Source: Nemertoderma westbladi
Taxonomy: Eukaryota > Xenacoelomorpha > Nemertodermatida > Nemertodermatidae
Assembly: GCA_032718475.1 (NCBI GenBank)
Contig: JAUCBJ010001948.1
Location: forward strand, 1 to 64,000
Direction: 5' to 3'
Length of the DNA stretch: 64,000 nt
The notes beneath the pieces are model-generated. The model searched no databases, was not told where the DNA came from, and saw nothing but the letters and a program-made list of their open reading frames with translations. Each line of letters starts with the position of its first letter. The stretch's first letter is position 1. Both the position numbers and the translations under genes were made by a program. Shown piece by piece: positions 25,309 to 37,062 of this stretch.

Positions 25309-25645
25309 AGTAATGTATGAATGATAAAAAGATGTACTTGATGAATTAGGAGTCAAATGTAAAGTAAAAGTAAAGTAGAAAGTAAAGTAAAGTGAAGTAA
25401 AGTAAAAAGTTATCTTTATTCTTGTGAATTTGGTGCAATTGATTTATTGTAATTTAAAAATGTTAATACATAGGACTACATAATATACCCTACTCTCTAT
25501 TTCTACCTCATCTACAACTCAAGATATTATTAAATATTTTAAACTGTTTATTTGGCCGATTTGTAATTTAATATCCAATACAGTCTAAGTTAATATAAAA
25601 GAACTGAAATAATGTAAAACATCATTAAAGACAAACTATATTATC
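25309..25645 (+). other. upstream flank of the GPCR gene
   Basis: Contains an AAGTAAAGTAAA microsatellite (25365-25410) and AT-rich sequence up to the receptor ATG. No TATA box or initiator could be chosen with confidence. Confidence 0.4.
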
Positions 25646-26764
25646 ATGGGAGATAGTTCATTGAATTTCAGTTCTGCAAATTACGGTTACTCGAATATCG
25701 ATGACAGGTTGTTGGAAGGAATTTATGAAAATGACAATAAATTTCGAGAATTACGTACATTTATTTATTCTGTTATAATTTTACCTTACACAATCACCTA
25801 CATAGTCCTGGGCATCATTGGTTATATTCTCACCTTCATCGTTGTCGCCAAGAACAAACAATTCAACACATTGTTCTACAAACTTTTATGCATGGATGGA
25901 GTTATGGAGAGTTTCATATTGATTGCTGAATTAGTGAGGATTGGCGCAAATTACGATTATATTTGTGTAGACAACACCATTAAATTTGTTTTGGATAATT
26001 GCCCTACTTGGTTCCACGCTTTCCTTCACGCTTACAGCGGCGCCTTCGCCAGGATTGCCCAAGACCTCGGCTGCTGGACTTCAATCCTGATGGCGATAGA
26101 TCGCTTTGGCGCAGTTTATCTACCAATCAAGTATAAATCCATCAGTCGCCACCAGTACAAATTAATTTTTATATCAGCGCTATGTTTGCTCGGATTCGAA
26201 GCAATTATCATTACTGGATATTACAACAAGCAGAATTTCACTTTTGATGCTGCTTCTGGTACATGGATAGCCAAAGAAGAAGATGGAGACAGTGTGCAGG
26301 AAATCATTACGAAGTATTATATACCCATCAAACAGTTCATTCATCTTTCACTTATTATAATATTTAGTTCTGCTGTCGTTATTAAAGTGAAGAAATTTGC
26401 ACAAACACACATAAAAAATATAGAAAGAATGAAAAAAGATCAGAGTCTTGTTTATATGATGGTGACAATTACATCAATGACTGCCTTAAAGTTGCTAATA
26501 TTGGATATATATTTTATAATTGAAACTGTTGGGTTTGATGTTGCTGCAAAGAAGAGAGAAGATAAGGGTAAAGCTGTTCTGGAAGACGTAGTTAATTATT
26601 ACTGGTGGCTAAAGGTCCTGTACATTTACCTAATATTTAGTGACATATTGTCCATTGTATTCGCCCTAAACTTTTATTTGATGGTATTATTCATTGACAG
26701 TTGGAAAAAGGCCGTCGTAAAAATTTTGATTCTACCAATAAAACGAGTAATGAAATGTCAGTAA
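25646..26764 (+). CDS. intronless rhodopsin-like (class A) GPCR, 372 aa, peptide-receptor-like
   Basis: Seven hydrophobic segments can be followed: about residues 40-68, 78-98, 122-150, 172-190, 228-250, 266-290 and 320-350. An N-glycosylation site (NFS) lies in the short N-terminus. The end of TM3 reads MAIDRFGAVYLPIKY, a DRF version of the DRY motif in the form common in peptide receptors. TM7 lacks NPxxY and has LNFYLMVLF there. The loop between TM4 and TM5 has no cysteine, so the usual disulfide to TM3 seems missing. The third inner loop is short and basic. The ATG at 25646 fits the expected N-terminus, and the frame is clean to a TAA at 26762. It probably senses an extracellular peptide or small molecule at the plasma membrane. 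Being intronless, it may be a lineage-expanded family member. The ligand is unknown. Confidence 0.85.
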   Translation: MGDSSLNFSSANYGYSNIDDRLLEGIYENDNKFRELRTFIYSVIILPYTITYIVLGIIGYILTFIVVAKNKQFNTLFYKLLCMDGVMESFILIAELVRIGANYDYICVDNTIKFVLDNCPTWFHAFLHAYSGAFARIAQDLGCWTSILMAIDRFGAVYLPIKYKSISRHQYKLIFISALCLLGFEAIIITGYYNKQNFTFDAASGTWIAKEEDGDSVQEIITKYYIPIKQFIHLSLIIIFSSAVVIKVKKFAQTHIKNIERMKKDQSLVYMMVTITSMTALKLLILDIYFIIETVGFDVAAKKREDKGKAVLEDVVNYYWWLKVLYIYLIFSDILSIVFALNFYLMVLFIDSWKKAVVKILILPIKRVMKCQ

Positions 26765-27480
26765 CCGGTACCAGTACTGAAGAATAACTTCTAATTCACT
26801 CATAATTATTCCTGATATATAATTTTGAGTCTATTGGAATATATAATATATATTTAATCCGAAGACCATTATGTATATAATGTTGCTGGTTTTTTGGTGT
26901 GGACTTATAATATAATAGGCTAGGCAAAAGTATTCAAAGATTGAGGTTTTGTCCACAAATTCCGATTTAATTCGTTGTTGGTTTATCTGAAGCTGTTTGT
27001 TGAGTAGTCATTCAAAAAAATTCCCTCAAAATTTTCACCATGGGGCAAATTTTTTACAGACCCCAAACATAGCAATGGATATAATTTGCATAGCTATGGG
27101 TCTCATTTAATATCTGTTGATTTGAAATAACATATGATCATTGCATTAGATAGTTAACTGGTGAAAATAATTTTTTTCGACTATAGCAAAAGAAAAGGAA
27201 GAAGAATGATTTCAAAGTTATCAATATTTTGACAATGTTCATGTTCATGGCAACTTTAGCCAGTGGCAGCAACTTCCAATCGACCTCTAGGCCCACCCTT
27301 ACTGGCACCGGTATTTGGGACAGAAAGAGAACGAACCTCCGGCTCCAGCCCCTTCTCGCCGTGAAACATCTCCTCAACATTAGGGTACACTGATTCGTCA
27401 GGCTGATTATGATTGATATAATCAGGTAACAGAGTGTAGTGTGCTCCAATTTTGGAGCTGGCGAGTGGGCAGAACTAGTC
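26765..27480. other. 3' flank of the GPCR gene, no other gene recognised
   Basis: AT-rich. The minus-strand 114-codon frame at 27138-27482 is low-complexity and hydrophobic at one end with no recognisable domain, and is not called. Confidence 0.4.
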
Positions 27481-28095
27481 ATGGGAAAGCAAATTCTGAT
27501 GAAAGTGTATAAACTTAAAGATGATTGGGAAGAGGAAGTCCCAAATCAGATAAGTAAACAGCAAGTCGGGGATGATGATGAGTCCTATGGGACTAATGGG
27601 AAATGAGGAAATTGGGGCCCGGTGGATCGGATCCAACAGTGAGAGGCGATGGTCTAAAATAGAGACACTGCATGCCTTGGTGAACCATAGGTCGCAGGAG
27701 CGCCAAGGATGGGTAGAGAGATCAGACCCAGGGGGATCAGCTCATCAATTACTAGATCGGAATCCCTGGAATGGAGCGCCCTTTGTGGTAGATGCTATCT
27801 TCCAACCAGGAAGATAGCATGGGGGAGTGTTAGCGGATCTAGTCTGCTAAGCATTTCTAACCTATAAAATGGGGGCTTGCCAATTTAACAAGTTGGCAAC
27901 CGAGGTATATCCAATAAGGCAAACTAACCAAGGGATGAAGCAATAGGGTCAGCCGGGAAGTGGACCAATCCACCCCTGAGTCAAGGCCAACAAGGTCAGG
28001 GGGAGGCAGGTTTATGGGGTGATGTAGTATGGCAACCAATGGGAGGGCAGCACCTGTTAGATTAAGCTGTATGGACCATGACAGGCCAATGAGAT
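27481..28095 (+). mobile_element. possible LTR-retrotransposon 3' end with a TATA-bearing LTR start
   Basis: Upstream sequence is GC-richer with short open frames. It leads to a purine run (GCATGGGGGAG) followed at once by TGTTAGCGGATC at about 27828, the arrangement of a polypurine tract next to an LTR. TATAAAATGGGGG lies about 40 bp inside, as an LTR promoter would. No second LTR copy is in the window, so this stays tentative. LINE copy D seems to be inserted into or next to its right side. Confidence 0.35.
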
Positions 28096-28104
28096 GTGTT
28101 AGTT

Positions 28105-29275
28105 GTATAGGCAATGTTTATGTTGATACAATGATGCAATGTTTAGCATACTGGAAATTATTGCAGTATGATTCACTGTACGATGGTTCCACCACATTTG
28201 TGTCTAATGCTGATGGTGACACAGATCCATTCGAAGTCTTATGGGGAATCCTTCAGGGTGACACACTTGCACCATTCTTATTCATACTTGTGCTTGATTA
28301 TGTTCTATGCATGTCCTTAAACCATCTTAATAAATATGGGGTGATTGTAACTCCCCCTACTGGCACAAGAAGTAGAGGAAATCCAGCAATGTACCTTATG
28401 GATCTAGAATTTGCTGATAAACTAGAATAACTAGAGATCTCAGAATAGAGAGACTCAGAATCACTAGATGGAGCCCAAAGGCTCCTTTGCTCATCGGAGC
28501 AGGTTGCTTCTAGTGTTGGTGTTTTTGTAAATTCCAAGAAGACCAAAATCATGACAGTGAACCTAGACAGCAATCAAGAAATGTCTGATTGTAAGGGCAT
28601 AGCATACATAAGATCTAGGGACGGCTTTCTTGAACCTGTGGATGACTTCTGCTACTTGGGATCATGGATCAAAAAGTCAGTTGAAGACCTTTGGATACGT
28701 AAGGGGAAGGTAAGGGAGGCGTTAAATAGTCTTCCAGGATTTGGAAGTCCCATAGAATAAAATGGAACCTTAAAGTTTGATTATTTATGGCAGTAGTCTA
28801 GTAGTACCAGTACTCTTATATGGGATTCCATGCTGGGCTCTAACTGCATAGGATACCTAATCTCTGGATGGCATTTTCTCAAGAATGATATGCTGGGTTA
28901 ATTGTGTCAAGTACAATGAACACATCTACAATCAGACTCTATACAACATTGGATTTAGTCTCCCCTAGCTTGACACTTGAAAGGTACTGCCTCCACTTTG
29001 CAGGACATTGCTTTCACCATGAGGACCAGCCAGTGCATAATCTTATGCTTTGGCAGCCCCATGGAGCGAATAAGCATGGGTGGACATCCCATGACTTTCT
29101 TGAGATGCATCTTAAAGGACATTTGCCTTGAAGATGCGGATGATCTAGCAAATGTCATGGGTGATAGGGAGTTTTTGCGGCGCAATTTTGTCGACGAGCT
29201 GGCACAGAATTGTTAATATATATATAATGCAGCTGCAATGCAGCATGCTGATCGTAGTAGTAGAAGTAGAGATGT
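28105..29275 (+). mobile_element. LINE copy D, decayed 5'-truncated copy
   Basis: Plus-strand frames 28170-28430, 28551-28760 and 28904-29216 align in order with the RT palm, thumb and C-terminal parts of copy A (YDGSTTFVSNADGDTDPFEV; LEFADKLE; FAGHCFHHEDQPVHNL). The catalytic FADD is FADK here and several frameshifts occur. The end is GCAGCATGCTGATCGTAGTAGTAG, the family 3' end and tail. It is much older than copies A and B. Confidence 0.9.
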
Positions 29276-29449
29276 TGTAGATCGATGCGTATTTGTACAA
29301 CACCTTAAAAATGGTTCTGACCATGACAACCAATTTTAGTTTATTAGTTTATTAATTATTTACTATTTATACTGTAATTACGTTTTATAATAAATTGTTC
29401 TTTACATTACATCTTTATCGTTGAGTCGGGCATTGTCACGCTCTCGGTA
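29276..29449. other. no gene recognised
   Basis: Short AT-rich spacer after LINE copy D. Confidence 0.5.
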
Positions 29450-29690
29450 AAGTTGTACATGTACATAGTGTAATTACGTTTTATATTGGTTTTAGGTTAG
29501 TGTAGTGTAATATTGTATTTGTAACCAAGTAACATAAGGACCCCCTTGGAAATAAGCTGCAAAGCTTTAGGGGTAATCCTATATGTTATGTTGGACAATA
29601 CCTTTATACCGGTACATTGTTTGGTGTATTTGTTATTGTTTTTACATAATGTATAAATAAATCTATCTATCTATCTAAAAGCAGGGCACA
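29450..29690 (+). mobile_element. 3' end of another LINE (L2/CR1-type tail)
   Basis: CCCCCTTGGAAATAAGCTGC and then AAAGCTTTAGGGGTAATCC, ending in AATAAATCTATCTATCTATC, has the layout I associate with 3' ends of L2/CR1-type LINEs of marine invertebrates: a short conserved stem, then a simple-repeat tail. No coding part remains. This identification is from memory of such ends, not from a search. Confidence 0.4.
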
Positions 29691-29850
29691 AATCTCGTCT
29701 CATCCCATGCGCCAAGCAACAGTACCTACACTTGTAAGTCTTTGTACCATTCCCACCCACATTCCCAGTTAAACTACTTCCTCTCCCCTCTGTATTTACA
29801 TAGTGCGAACTAGAAATTCCTCAAACAGTGAGGTATCAATAGGACAAAAT

Positions 29851-30108
29851 CTATTGGTAATAATTCGTTCGTATCTTTGCAATATAATTACTCTCATGCT
29901 CCAATTCAATAATTTTTAATGTCTCAACTAATCTACTAATCTCTGTCTCAACTAATCTATGCATATCATGGCCAGCGCAGTGTTTAAACAGTGCTATCTT
30001 TTGTTCATCCGATTGTATTGAAGGACCTGAGGCTACTAAATAATTATCAAAATCTTTAGTGTATGCTACCCAATGCCGTCCACAGCCACCTTCACACATA
30101 TCAAACAT
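29851..30108 (-). pseudogene. LTR-retrotransposon gag fragment (Gypsy-like)
   Basis: The 85-codon minus-strand frame contains FDNYLVASGPSIQSDEQKIA followed by LFKHCAGHDM. This matches the N-terminal gag pattern of Gypsy-type elements (FDNYL..SG....QKIA...HCAG). It runs to a stop without protease or RT, and flanking frames are closed. It is a stranded fragment of a dead element. Whether it belongs with the LTR-like block at 27.8 kb is not shown. Confidence 0.6.
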
Positions 30109-31309
30109 CTCTGGCTCATCTAAATTTAATGACTGTGCAACCTGCGTACCGGTATCGACTTTACCAGAAAGCCTAATAATTCCTCCAAACTTTAATTACC
30201 ATCCCTCATGTACGTTTCAATTATTGCTGTCAACTCAGCCTTGTTCTTCCCTGAACAAGGCAACCCATTGTACTCTCAAATTTCTTTGAGGGAGTCGCAA
30301 GATAAATTTTCCACAGTTAAAGGCATTATGTATATACTACCGGTAGGCCTAGTTAAATACGCGTCCTTTAGGTTGAGGCTATCGCTATATCGTAGAAAGT
30401 ATAAAATAGACCTAGCAGCTTAGGCTAATCAACATGAGAGTTCTAGTATGTATCTGTACCTAGTCGTTCACAGGTCTGAGTGTTGCTCCAGAACTCAATC
30501 CTCATCGCCATTGTTTCTAAAGTTACATAAGTATAAAAAATTCAATATTCAGACCGTAATTTACATAGGTAGGTATATTTCAGTATTTCAATATCCAACA
30601 ACACTCACTCTACTGTCAGTTAGTACTGTACCGGTAGCCCTATTTTTCACTGTTAGGCCTAGGCTCAATATACAGAATGGAAAACCCCTCCACCAATCAT
30701 ATTATAGATTATAACAAATATAAGGATCTATGCAAATAATATTTTCATTTTCTGGTTCGCATAGCAAATTTGCATAGCAACGGGGTTCAAATGGGGAACA
30801 TCGCCTATTCTGACTTACTACAAACACGAATTTAAAACATGAAAAAAAAAGTTTATTGGCCAGTATACTATTTACATCTCATAAAGGTTAATAATAAAGT
30901 ACTTATATTTTATATATGCCTCAGAAAAATCAATAATGGTTTAGATCGGAATTTGTTGCACAAAATATATAACTCGCCCAGTATAATATAGTAACTACCT
31001 GATATAAATATAAGTAATTACCCATATCTATAAGAGACTTACCCACTGAGAAGAAGCAACACTACAAACTTTGGGCCAATCACATTTCTGCTAGTCAGCG
31101 ATTATAATTATTCTCAAGCTTTATGTTGTTTTTTTCCCCTATCTTTGGCCGAGCCAATGCAGATGGTTTACAAAGCATATTTTATAAATAGATCGTAATT
31201 TTCTTATAATAGATTAAATAGTTTATTTCATTTTGTTAATTATAGTTTAATGTATTTGATATAATGAGTAACTGCATGGTAACGAACAAAACATCAACTT
31301 TACTTAAAT
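30109..31309. other. no gene recognised
   Basis: AT-rich with ACCGGTA words (30149, 30340, 30630). Several 70-90-codon frames have no domain features. Confidence 0.45.
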
Positions 31310-31462
31310 TTAATTATAGTCAAAGTCTAAATGTTTAAGTGTGAGTATTGTATCGAGTATCCAATCAACATTTAGTAGTTCCTGGTTTATTGTACCATCA
31401 ATGGATATGATTTCTTCTTCTAAGTAAGAGCCAGCAGTGGCTGCCAAAATGCAGCATCGGCT
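31310..31462 (-). CDS. possible terminal exon of an unknown gene
   Basis: After a candidate acceptor (plus-strand 31463-31464) a 50-residue frame runs to a TAA at 31310. It reads like real protein (CCILAATAGSYLEEEIISID, then LLNVDWILDTILTLKHLDF). No family is recognised and no partner exon upstream was found. It could be a chance open frame; its amphipathic pattern and composition are the only support. Confidence 0.3.
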   Translation of the reverse strand, partial: SRCCILAATAGSYLEEEIISIDGTINQELLNVDWILDTILTLKHLDFDYN

Positions 31463-32382
31463 CTACTGCTGTCCAGAATAGACAAAAAGGTGTTATTCCT
31501 GGAGATTTCTGAAATAATAATGCAATTATTAGTTTTATTGTTATAAATAGATTAAATGTTACACATTAATTTTGTTAATTATTATGCATTGATGTTTATT
31601 TCACTATGCACAACACACCTGTCGTGATATGGTTGAACTTTCTATCGCTAAAATCATGTTTTGTGTAAATTGACTTAGATTTTAATGGCTTGATCTTATG
31701 AATGAGTGATGATCGGCTTGCACTAGGGTGCAGTGCCGGCGGCCCCAGAAACATAGCGCCCCCAGATCTTGCGGTCAGCCATACAATTTCCTAATTCATT
31801 GAATGAGTAATTCAGAGTTTATACATGCATACGTTCATGAACAGGATAAATATGGGAAAGTATTGGTAATAAATATTAAAATTTTTAAATTATTGTTCAC
31901 ATTAACCTTTCAGCGAACAACTAAAAAAATGAAAAAAAATTAAAAAAAAAATTACCATGGCGTTTGACTTAAAAGTCAAAACACATTTGTATGGGTGGGT
32001 TTATAATGAAACTATTTACACAAGAACCTTTATCAAATTGTCAGAATTGTTGATACCGTCATCCGGGGTGAAATTGATACCAGGGTCGAAATTGATCATT
32101 ATTGAATTCATGGGCCTTACAGCACCCAATTTAACACTGAAGTATCAGTTATTCATATTTGATGTGTGTTACCAGTACCATGCAAGTACAGCTGCAGCAC
32201 CACTATGCAGTAGGACTACTGCAACTGCAGTTTTTGTAATCTGTTCTCTACCGGTACCGGTAATCAAATATCTTGGTTATATGCACTTTCATGTACTAAC
32301 ACTTTTAACCGGAACGGTACACTAAATGTCGTGTTAATCTGATTATTTTTGGTAAGGGCTAACATCTTACTTACCTTTAATT
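31463..32382. other. no gene recognised
   Basis: AT-rich, with A-runs near 31923-31955 and ACCGGTACCGGTA near 32250. The 122-codon plus-strand frame at 31957-32325 ends in that simple-repeat area and has no recognisable domain. Confidence 0.4.
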
Positions 32383-32603
32383 ATGACGAAACAAACCAGA
32401 AAGATGACCTGGGGCGAAAAAGGTAGTATGCCACGGAGGACTTCGCCGGGTAGAGCGAAACATTCAACACTCAAAGGGGTGTGTCAGCATTATGTTCTGT
32501 GGCAGTGCTTATGGAACTTTTTTACCCACATATTTTGTATACAAAGCATTGGCAAATGTGATACTGGGGTGAACATCAGGTTTGAGAAACATTTAACGAT
32601 TGT

Positions 32604-32990
32604 GTGATGGACTTCCTTGTGGCAGCTGCAAGGCCGCCAAAACAACCAACCACAAAAAAGAAACGCCGGAAACGAATTCCAGTAATTCCTGGAAAACCAG
32701 TGACTATAGACACATTGACCTCCGCTATAACGTTGCCGCAGCCTCTAACTTTGCCGCACCCTCTAACCTCGCCGCAGCCACTAACAACATCAACTTCGAC
32801 TTCTAATCATGCAGAATCCATCGATGCAGAATCGAGTGAGGACGATGTCGATAATAGTATTTATGCAGAACCGGAATGCAGTGATGAATCCAGTGAGGAG
32901 GAAGTTCACTATAGCTTTGGCGATTGGATTATGAAGACGATGTTGCTGATGTGGATATTGGGGCAGTTCTTAAAAACTCCAGCCACCTGA
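32604..32990 (+). other. unassigned 128-codon open frame
   Basis: Begins at an ATG and reads a basic patch (TTKKKRRKRIPVIPGKP), a Pro/Thr-rich stretch and an acidic Ser/Glu patch (ESSEDDVDN, DESSEEEVHYSF). This composition is common in transposase ends and nuclear proteins, but no domain is recognised. Overlapping frames upstream (32383-32607) do not extend it. Confidence 0.3.
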
Positions 32991-33382
32991 AAGGGCCTCT
33001 AGAGATAGACTAATGTTTCAACTGCAGGAATTGAAGGTTGAATCTGGTATAGTGTAAACTAATAGTTGTTTACTGGTTCCCATTATTATTCATTCATGGG
33101 TACCATTTAATGCTATTGTCTCTTAATTTTGAATTTACTGCACTAAATAACAGTATAAAAGTATAATATGCATTGCGTTATTTGCGTTTCTAATATAACC
33201 AATAAGGTTCATTGGTTTAACCAAGCATCACCCTGTAGAAATGTAATCTGAAACTTTCTGGTCACTGCCACTACAGTCTTGACTTAAATCACACCGCGCG
33301 CTATAGAAACTTGCAGGTGATATGAAATCTGGTAAACCAAACCTTGTATCAAAACCAATACGAAAATAATAATTTGTTATTG

Positions 33383-34282
33383 TTAAGGGGGGGGGGGGGG
33401 GGGGGTATACCCCCCCATGAACCTTTTTTTAAAATGGCTGTCAATTAGTGTTAAATGATAATATTGCTATTTTGTCATGGTCAACCACTGTATGGAAGGC
33501 CAAATAGCCTTTATAGTAAAATTTGAAAATTTGTAGCCTCCCTCTAGCGGCTGGCGGCGGAATTAAAGATTTCACTAAAATTGCTACTAGTCCCTCAATT
33601 TTGGTCCAAATTTCTTGAAACCAACTTTTTTGGACTCAGCGTGATCAACTCTACAAAAGTTATCTTATAGAATTTTTAATTAGCCAATTTTATTTTAATT
33701 AATTAATTTAATTAATTAATTATCATATTTTTAATTAAAAATGGCTAATTAGAAAAAATGGTAATATTTATCAAAATTCCATAAGATAACTTTTAAAGAG
33801 CTTCCAAAGCTCGTTCGAATGAGCCGTAAACGAAGAAAATTGGTTGAAAAATGACGGAGGAGTAGTAATTTGAAAATGAAAAATGTCATTACGAGAAAAT
33901 GCCCTTCAAAGTTTAAACCGTCCCGCCAAAATTGGCTGTCTGTGTTCTGGTTGGTTAATTATTTCTGGCACGAAGGATGCACACCAACGACCTAAAATGT
34001 TCATTACTGGGGTTTTCGGGGTCGCTGATTTCATTTCCGATGTCAGTTTTAATTTTTGGTGGAATCTAGTCTATCTGTCTGTCTGTCGGTCTTCTGTCTT
34101 TCTTACAAGACGTTTGACGGACAGACCGTCATACGGAAAAACAGTAATAACTCGAGAACTGAAAGAGGTCTCACTAAGCGGTTTTCAGATTTGTGATCCT
34201 CATTAAATTCTGCTCTACGTGAAATAAAGAAACAACAATTTGAAAATTTTACCTGAGGGGGGGTATACCCCCCCCCCCTTAA
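33383..34282. mobile_element. MITE-like non-autonomous DNA element with TTAA flanks
   Basis: TTAA at 33383-33386 and 34279-34282 bounds an 892-bp segment. Each end is a G-run, TATA and a C-run: 20 G then TATACCCCCCC on the left, GGGGGGGTATACCCCCCCCCCC on the right. The ends are therefore inverted copies and each is also a palindrome. Inside, arms around 33655-33690 and 33740-33800 (AAGTTATCTTATAGAATTTT and its complement) form a long AT-rich hairpin. No transposase frame. TTAA targets are typical of piggyBac and Kolobok transposases. The source transposase is not in the window. Confidence 0.7.
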
Positions 34283-35476
34283 GTGTGCGATATGATTCCG
34301 GAGCTAATGCAGAATTAAGTGCTTTACTCAAATTGAATTGACCCATATCTAGTGTGTGTAGCAGTTGAATATAATATATTCAACCTGCCTAGTTCAACCA
34401 TATTATGGCAGAAGAATAATAGTGTACACACTACTTATTGTCACATTTACCTTATTTGATTTATTAGTCAACAAGCACTGTAGACGGTGCATCAGTGAAT
34501 CAGTTATTCTATTATGTGTAATTTTAGATTATCATTGTGGTTTTACCTTGTAACTTAAATTTAGGGGGAATGGGGTGTCTTTATTTGTGAGTGTAATTAA
34601 TAATAACATTTTTCATAAACATATTGACATTAATGAATAATTTTGCCCCCTACTAAAAGCAGCAGCTTTCTCTAAGATAGGGCGCCCTTGGACCAAGGTT
34701 GCATGCATTGTTCCTTGTTTAATCTCTCATATTTCAAACGGGCTCGTTTTAGAAAGGCAGTAAGAAGTATATAAGTAAATTCGATCGTTTTTTTTTCTCA
34801 GGATCACAACTGTCCCGTCCCGATTTTAATGGGTGCATGCTATTGGTTGGTCAAAGATTCGCAGTTGGTCACGTGATTAAATTTTTTATCACAATTATTA
34901 TAAATTTAATTGAAAGTATAACTTGTTTATTATGTTTTAATAATAGTCGTCAATAATAAAAAGTCATCCCGGATTTATTTATTTTTAATTAAAAAAAAAT
35001 TTTAAATTTTAATAAAATTGGAATAACTTTTTAATCAAAGTTATTTAAAACTCTTTCACAGATTTAAAATACAGAAATATGAATAAAGGAAGTTTTTGCT
35101 GTTTACATGTAATGTGATGATGATTCCTCCACCTTCAAACTTGACGAGATTTAACTGCCAGGTAGCAGTTTAAATAACTATTTAATATTATGGTTTTGTT
35201 CAGAAATGGAAAAAATGAGAAAGCGCGGTACCTGGGGTTGTACCAGCGCTATACGTACGTTTCAGCCTATCAGACCTCATCAGTAGCGCTAACCATTTCA
35301 GCCACTTGTCAAATAACTATTGACATCTACCACCTTAATTAATGCATTAAGAATGTTATTCATACCCCCCCCCCCCCCCCCCCCTTCCCGCTAAAGTCCG
35401 CCGACCACTGCTAAACCCCCGCGAACAGCGGAAGAATAGAATAATCTTCCTATTCTCGGGCGTACAGCTGTATTAC
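34283..35476. other. no gene recognised; includes a poly-C tract
   Basis: AT-rich, with a C20 run at about 35365-35384. No exon signals were convincing. Confidence 0.4.
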
Positions 35477-36028
35477 TTGGCGTATTACTTGGTTCCTCTA
35501 GAAGAAGAAGGGAATCATTATCTGGGGGTTTATAAAGGCGATGGAAGCGGAACTAAAGTATCCCGATTGGGTGCCGTGCCAGTAAACGGTTCGGTGGGAT
35601 GGCTATTGTGTATAATTATAGAGAAACAAAAGGATTCTTTCTGTACGAAACTCGTAGTAACAGTTTACTTTATATTAAATCTAACTGAATCAGCTACACC
35701 TATCGATAAATTGAGTTTTAACTCGCTAACTATATATAACTGTTTACTTAACTCGTTCTTTCATTTAATACAGGCTCCAGTCTATGGCCCCGTATTTTAT
35801 ATATGACTGAGCTACCCCACATAGATATTTAGTAAAGATATGCGAAATTATAAAAAATTTTCACCAAACGGTTCGGCTGGTTTTTTGGAGGGTCTTAAAC
35901 ATAGCAACGGAGGAAATCCCCATAGCAACAGCTCTTATAGTAGATATGACGAGTTACAATTTATGGAAGATTATTATTTTGGATTCGAAGAATTTAATGG
36001 CATATTTAGTTTTTTGAAAATACCATAG
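35477..36028 (+). other. two unassigned open frames
   Basis: Frames 35477-35806 and 35840-36028 are open. The first starts well (LVPLEEEGNHYLGVYKGDGS) but then loses protein-like composition. Both contain a near-repeated AAACGGTTCGG word (35585 and 35866), hinting at an old repeat rather than a gene. No family recognised. Confidence 0.2.
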
Positions 36029-37060
36029 CAACCAAGTGAAAACGACCTTCAATATTAGCTTTATTGATAATGTCCTTAGCAACGGACTAACGTAATTTTG
36101 GTGTTTTTTACATTTCGATTCCGACATTTCGTAACAGAATAATTTTACAGTTGTGACATTTTTGATTGAAATTTTTTATTAAATTATGAAAATATAATAA
36201 TGTGACATTCATTAATTTCTCGATTTATGCGAGTGACATGCTATTTATAAATAATATAAATGGTTATAAATAAATTATTTATTACATAATAAATACGCTT
36301 TTGGCCGCTTTCGTTCATATTATTTTTAATATTTATCAACTCCGATCGATAGATTAGGTGTTTACGCAACTAAATATGTATCATTTATAACATTTCATGT
36401 CGATGGCTCAGTTTTATTCAGGATTTAATGGAAATATTCGGGGGTCACGCCAATTCACACAGAAACACGATCTCCTTAAAATGTGACTTCCCGTTGGTTT
36501 CATCAAGAATTCTTTACATATAAAGATAGATAATACTCTTAGCTTTCGAATGCACTAAATATCTCAGAATTTCATTCACATGGACTCGAGTTATTAAGGA
36601 TTTCCTGAAAAAGTTCCACATTTTAACTAATTTTCATAATATTTGAGTATTACAGTATAATTTTGCATTGTATATCTCTGTTGCCATGGCAGCTGCTGTA
36701 TGAATTGAATAGAAGCACTTCTAACTCAATAGGTATTCCTCACCGCGGTTGTAAATTGTTGTGTTTCCACAGTAAATAGACCGTTTTAGACGCGGTAAAA
36801 ATTGTCTAGGGTTCCAAAGTAAGTGTGACATGTTGCCAATGGCAACGCCTCAAGCTTATTTAGCAAGGTTTCTATAAAATTATTACAAAATATTTGTTAA
36901 AAAACAAATATAACTTGCATCCAAAATGTCAATGCTTTGCCTCATTGTATGTCGGTTGAAAGATTACAGTATGTCTGGGTAGTTGGTAGACAGACATGTG
37001 TGAAGTTGGTAAGACTATGCAGTCAGTATCCATGGCAACAGATGTGTATTCCTGTACATT
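36029..37060. promoter_or_regulatory. intergenic segment with RFX X-box-like motifs
   Basis: A perfect X-box (GTTGCC-AAT-GGCAAC) lies at 36832-36846. Near-perfect ones are at 36680-36693 (GTTGCCATGGCAGC) and 37027-37040 (GTATCCATGGCAAC). Half-sites ATAGCAAC occur at about 35901, 35923 and 36027. X-boxes bind RFX factors, often at ciliary genes, but no target gene is identified next to them. They may instead be part of an unrecognised repeat. Confidence 0.35.
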
Positions 37061-37062
37061 AG

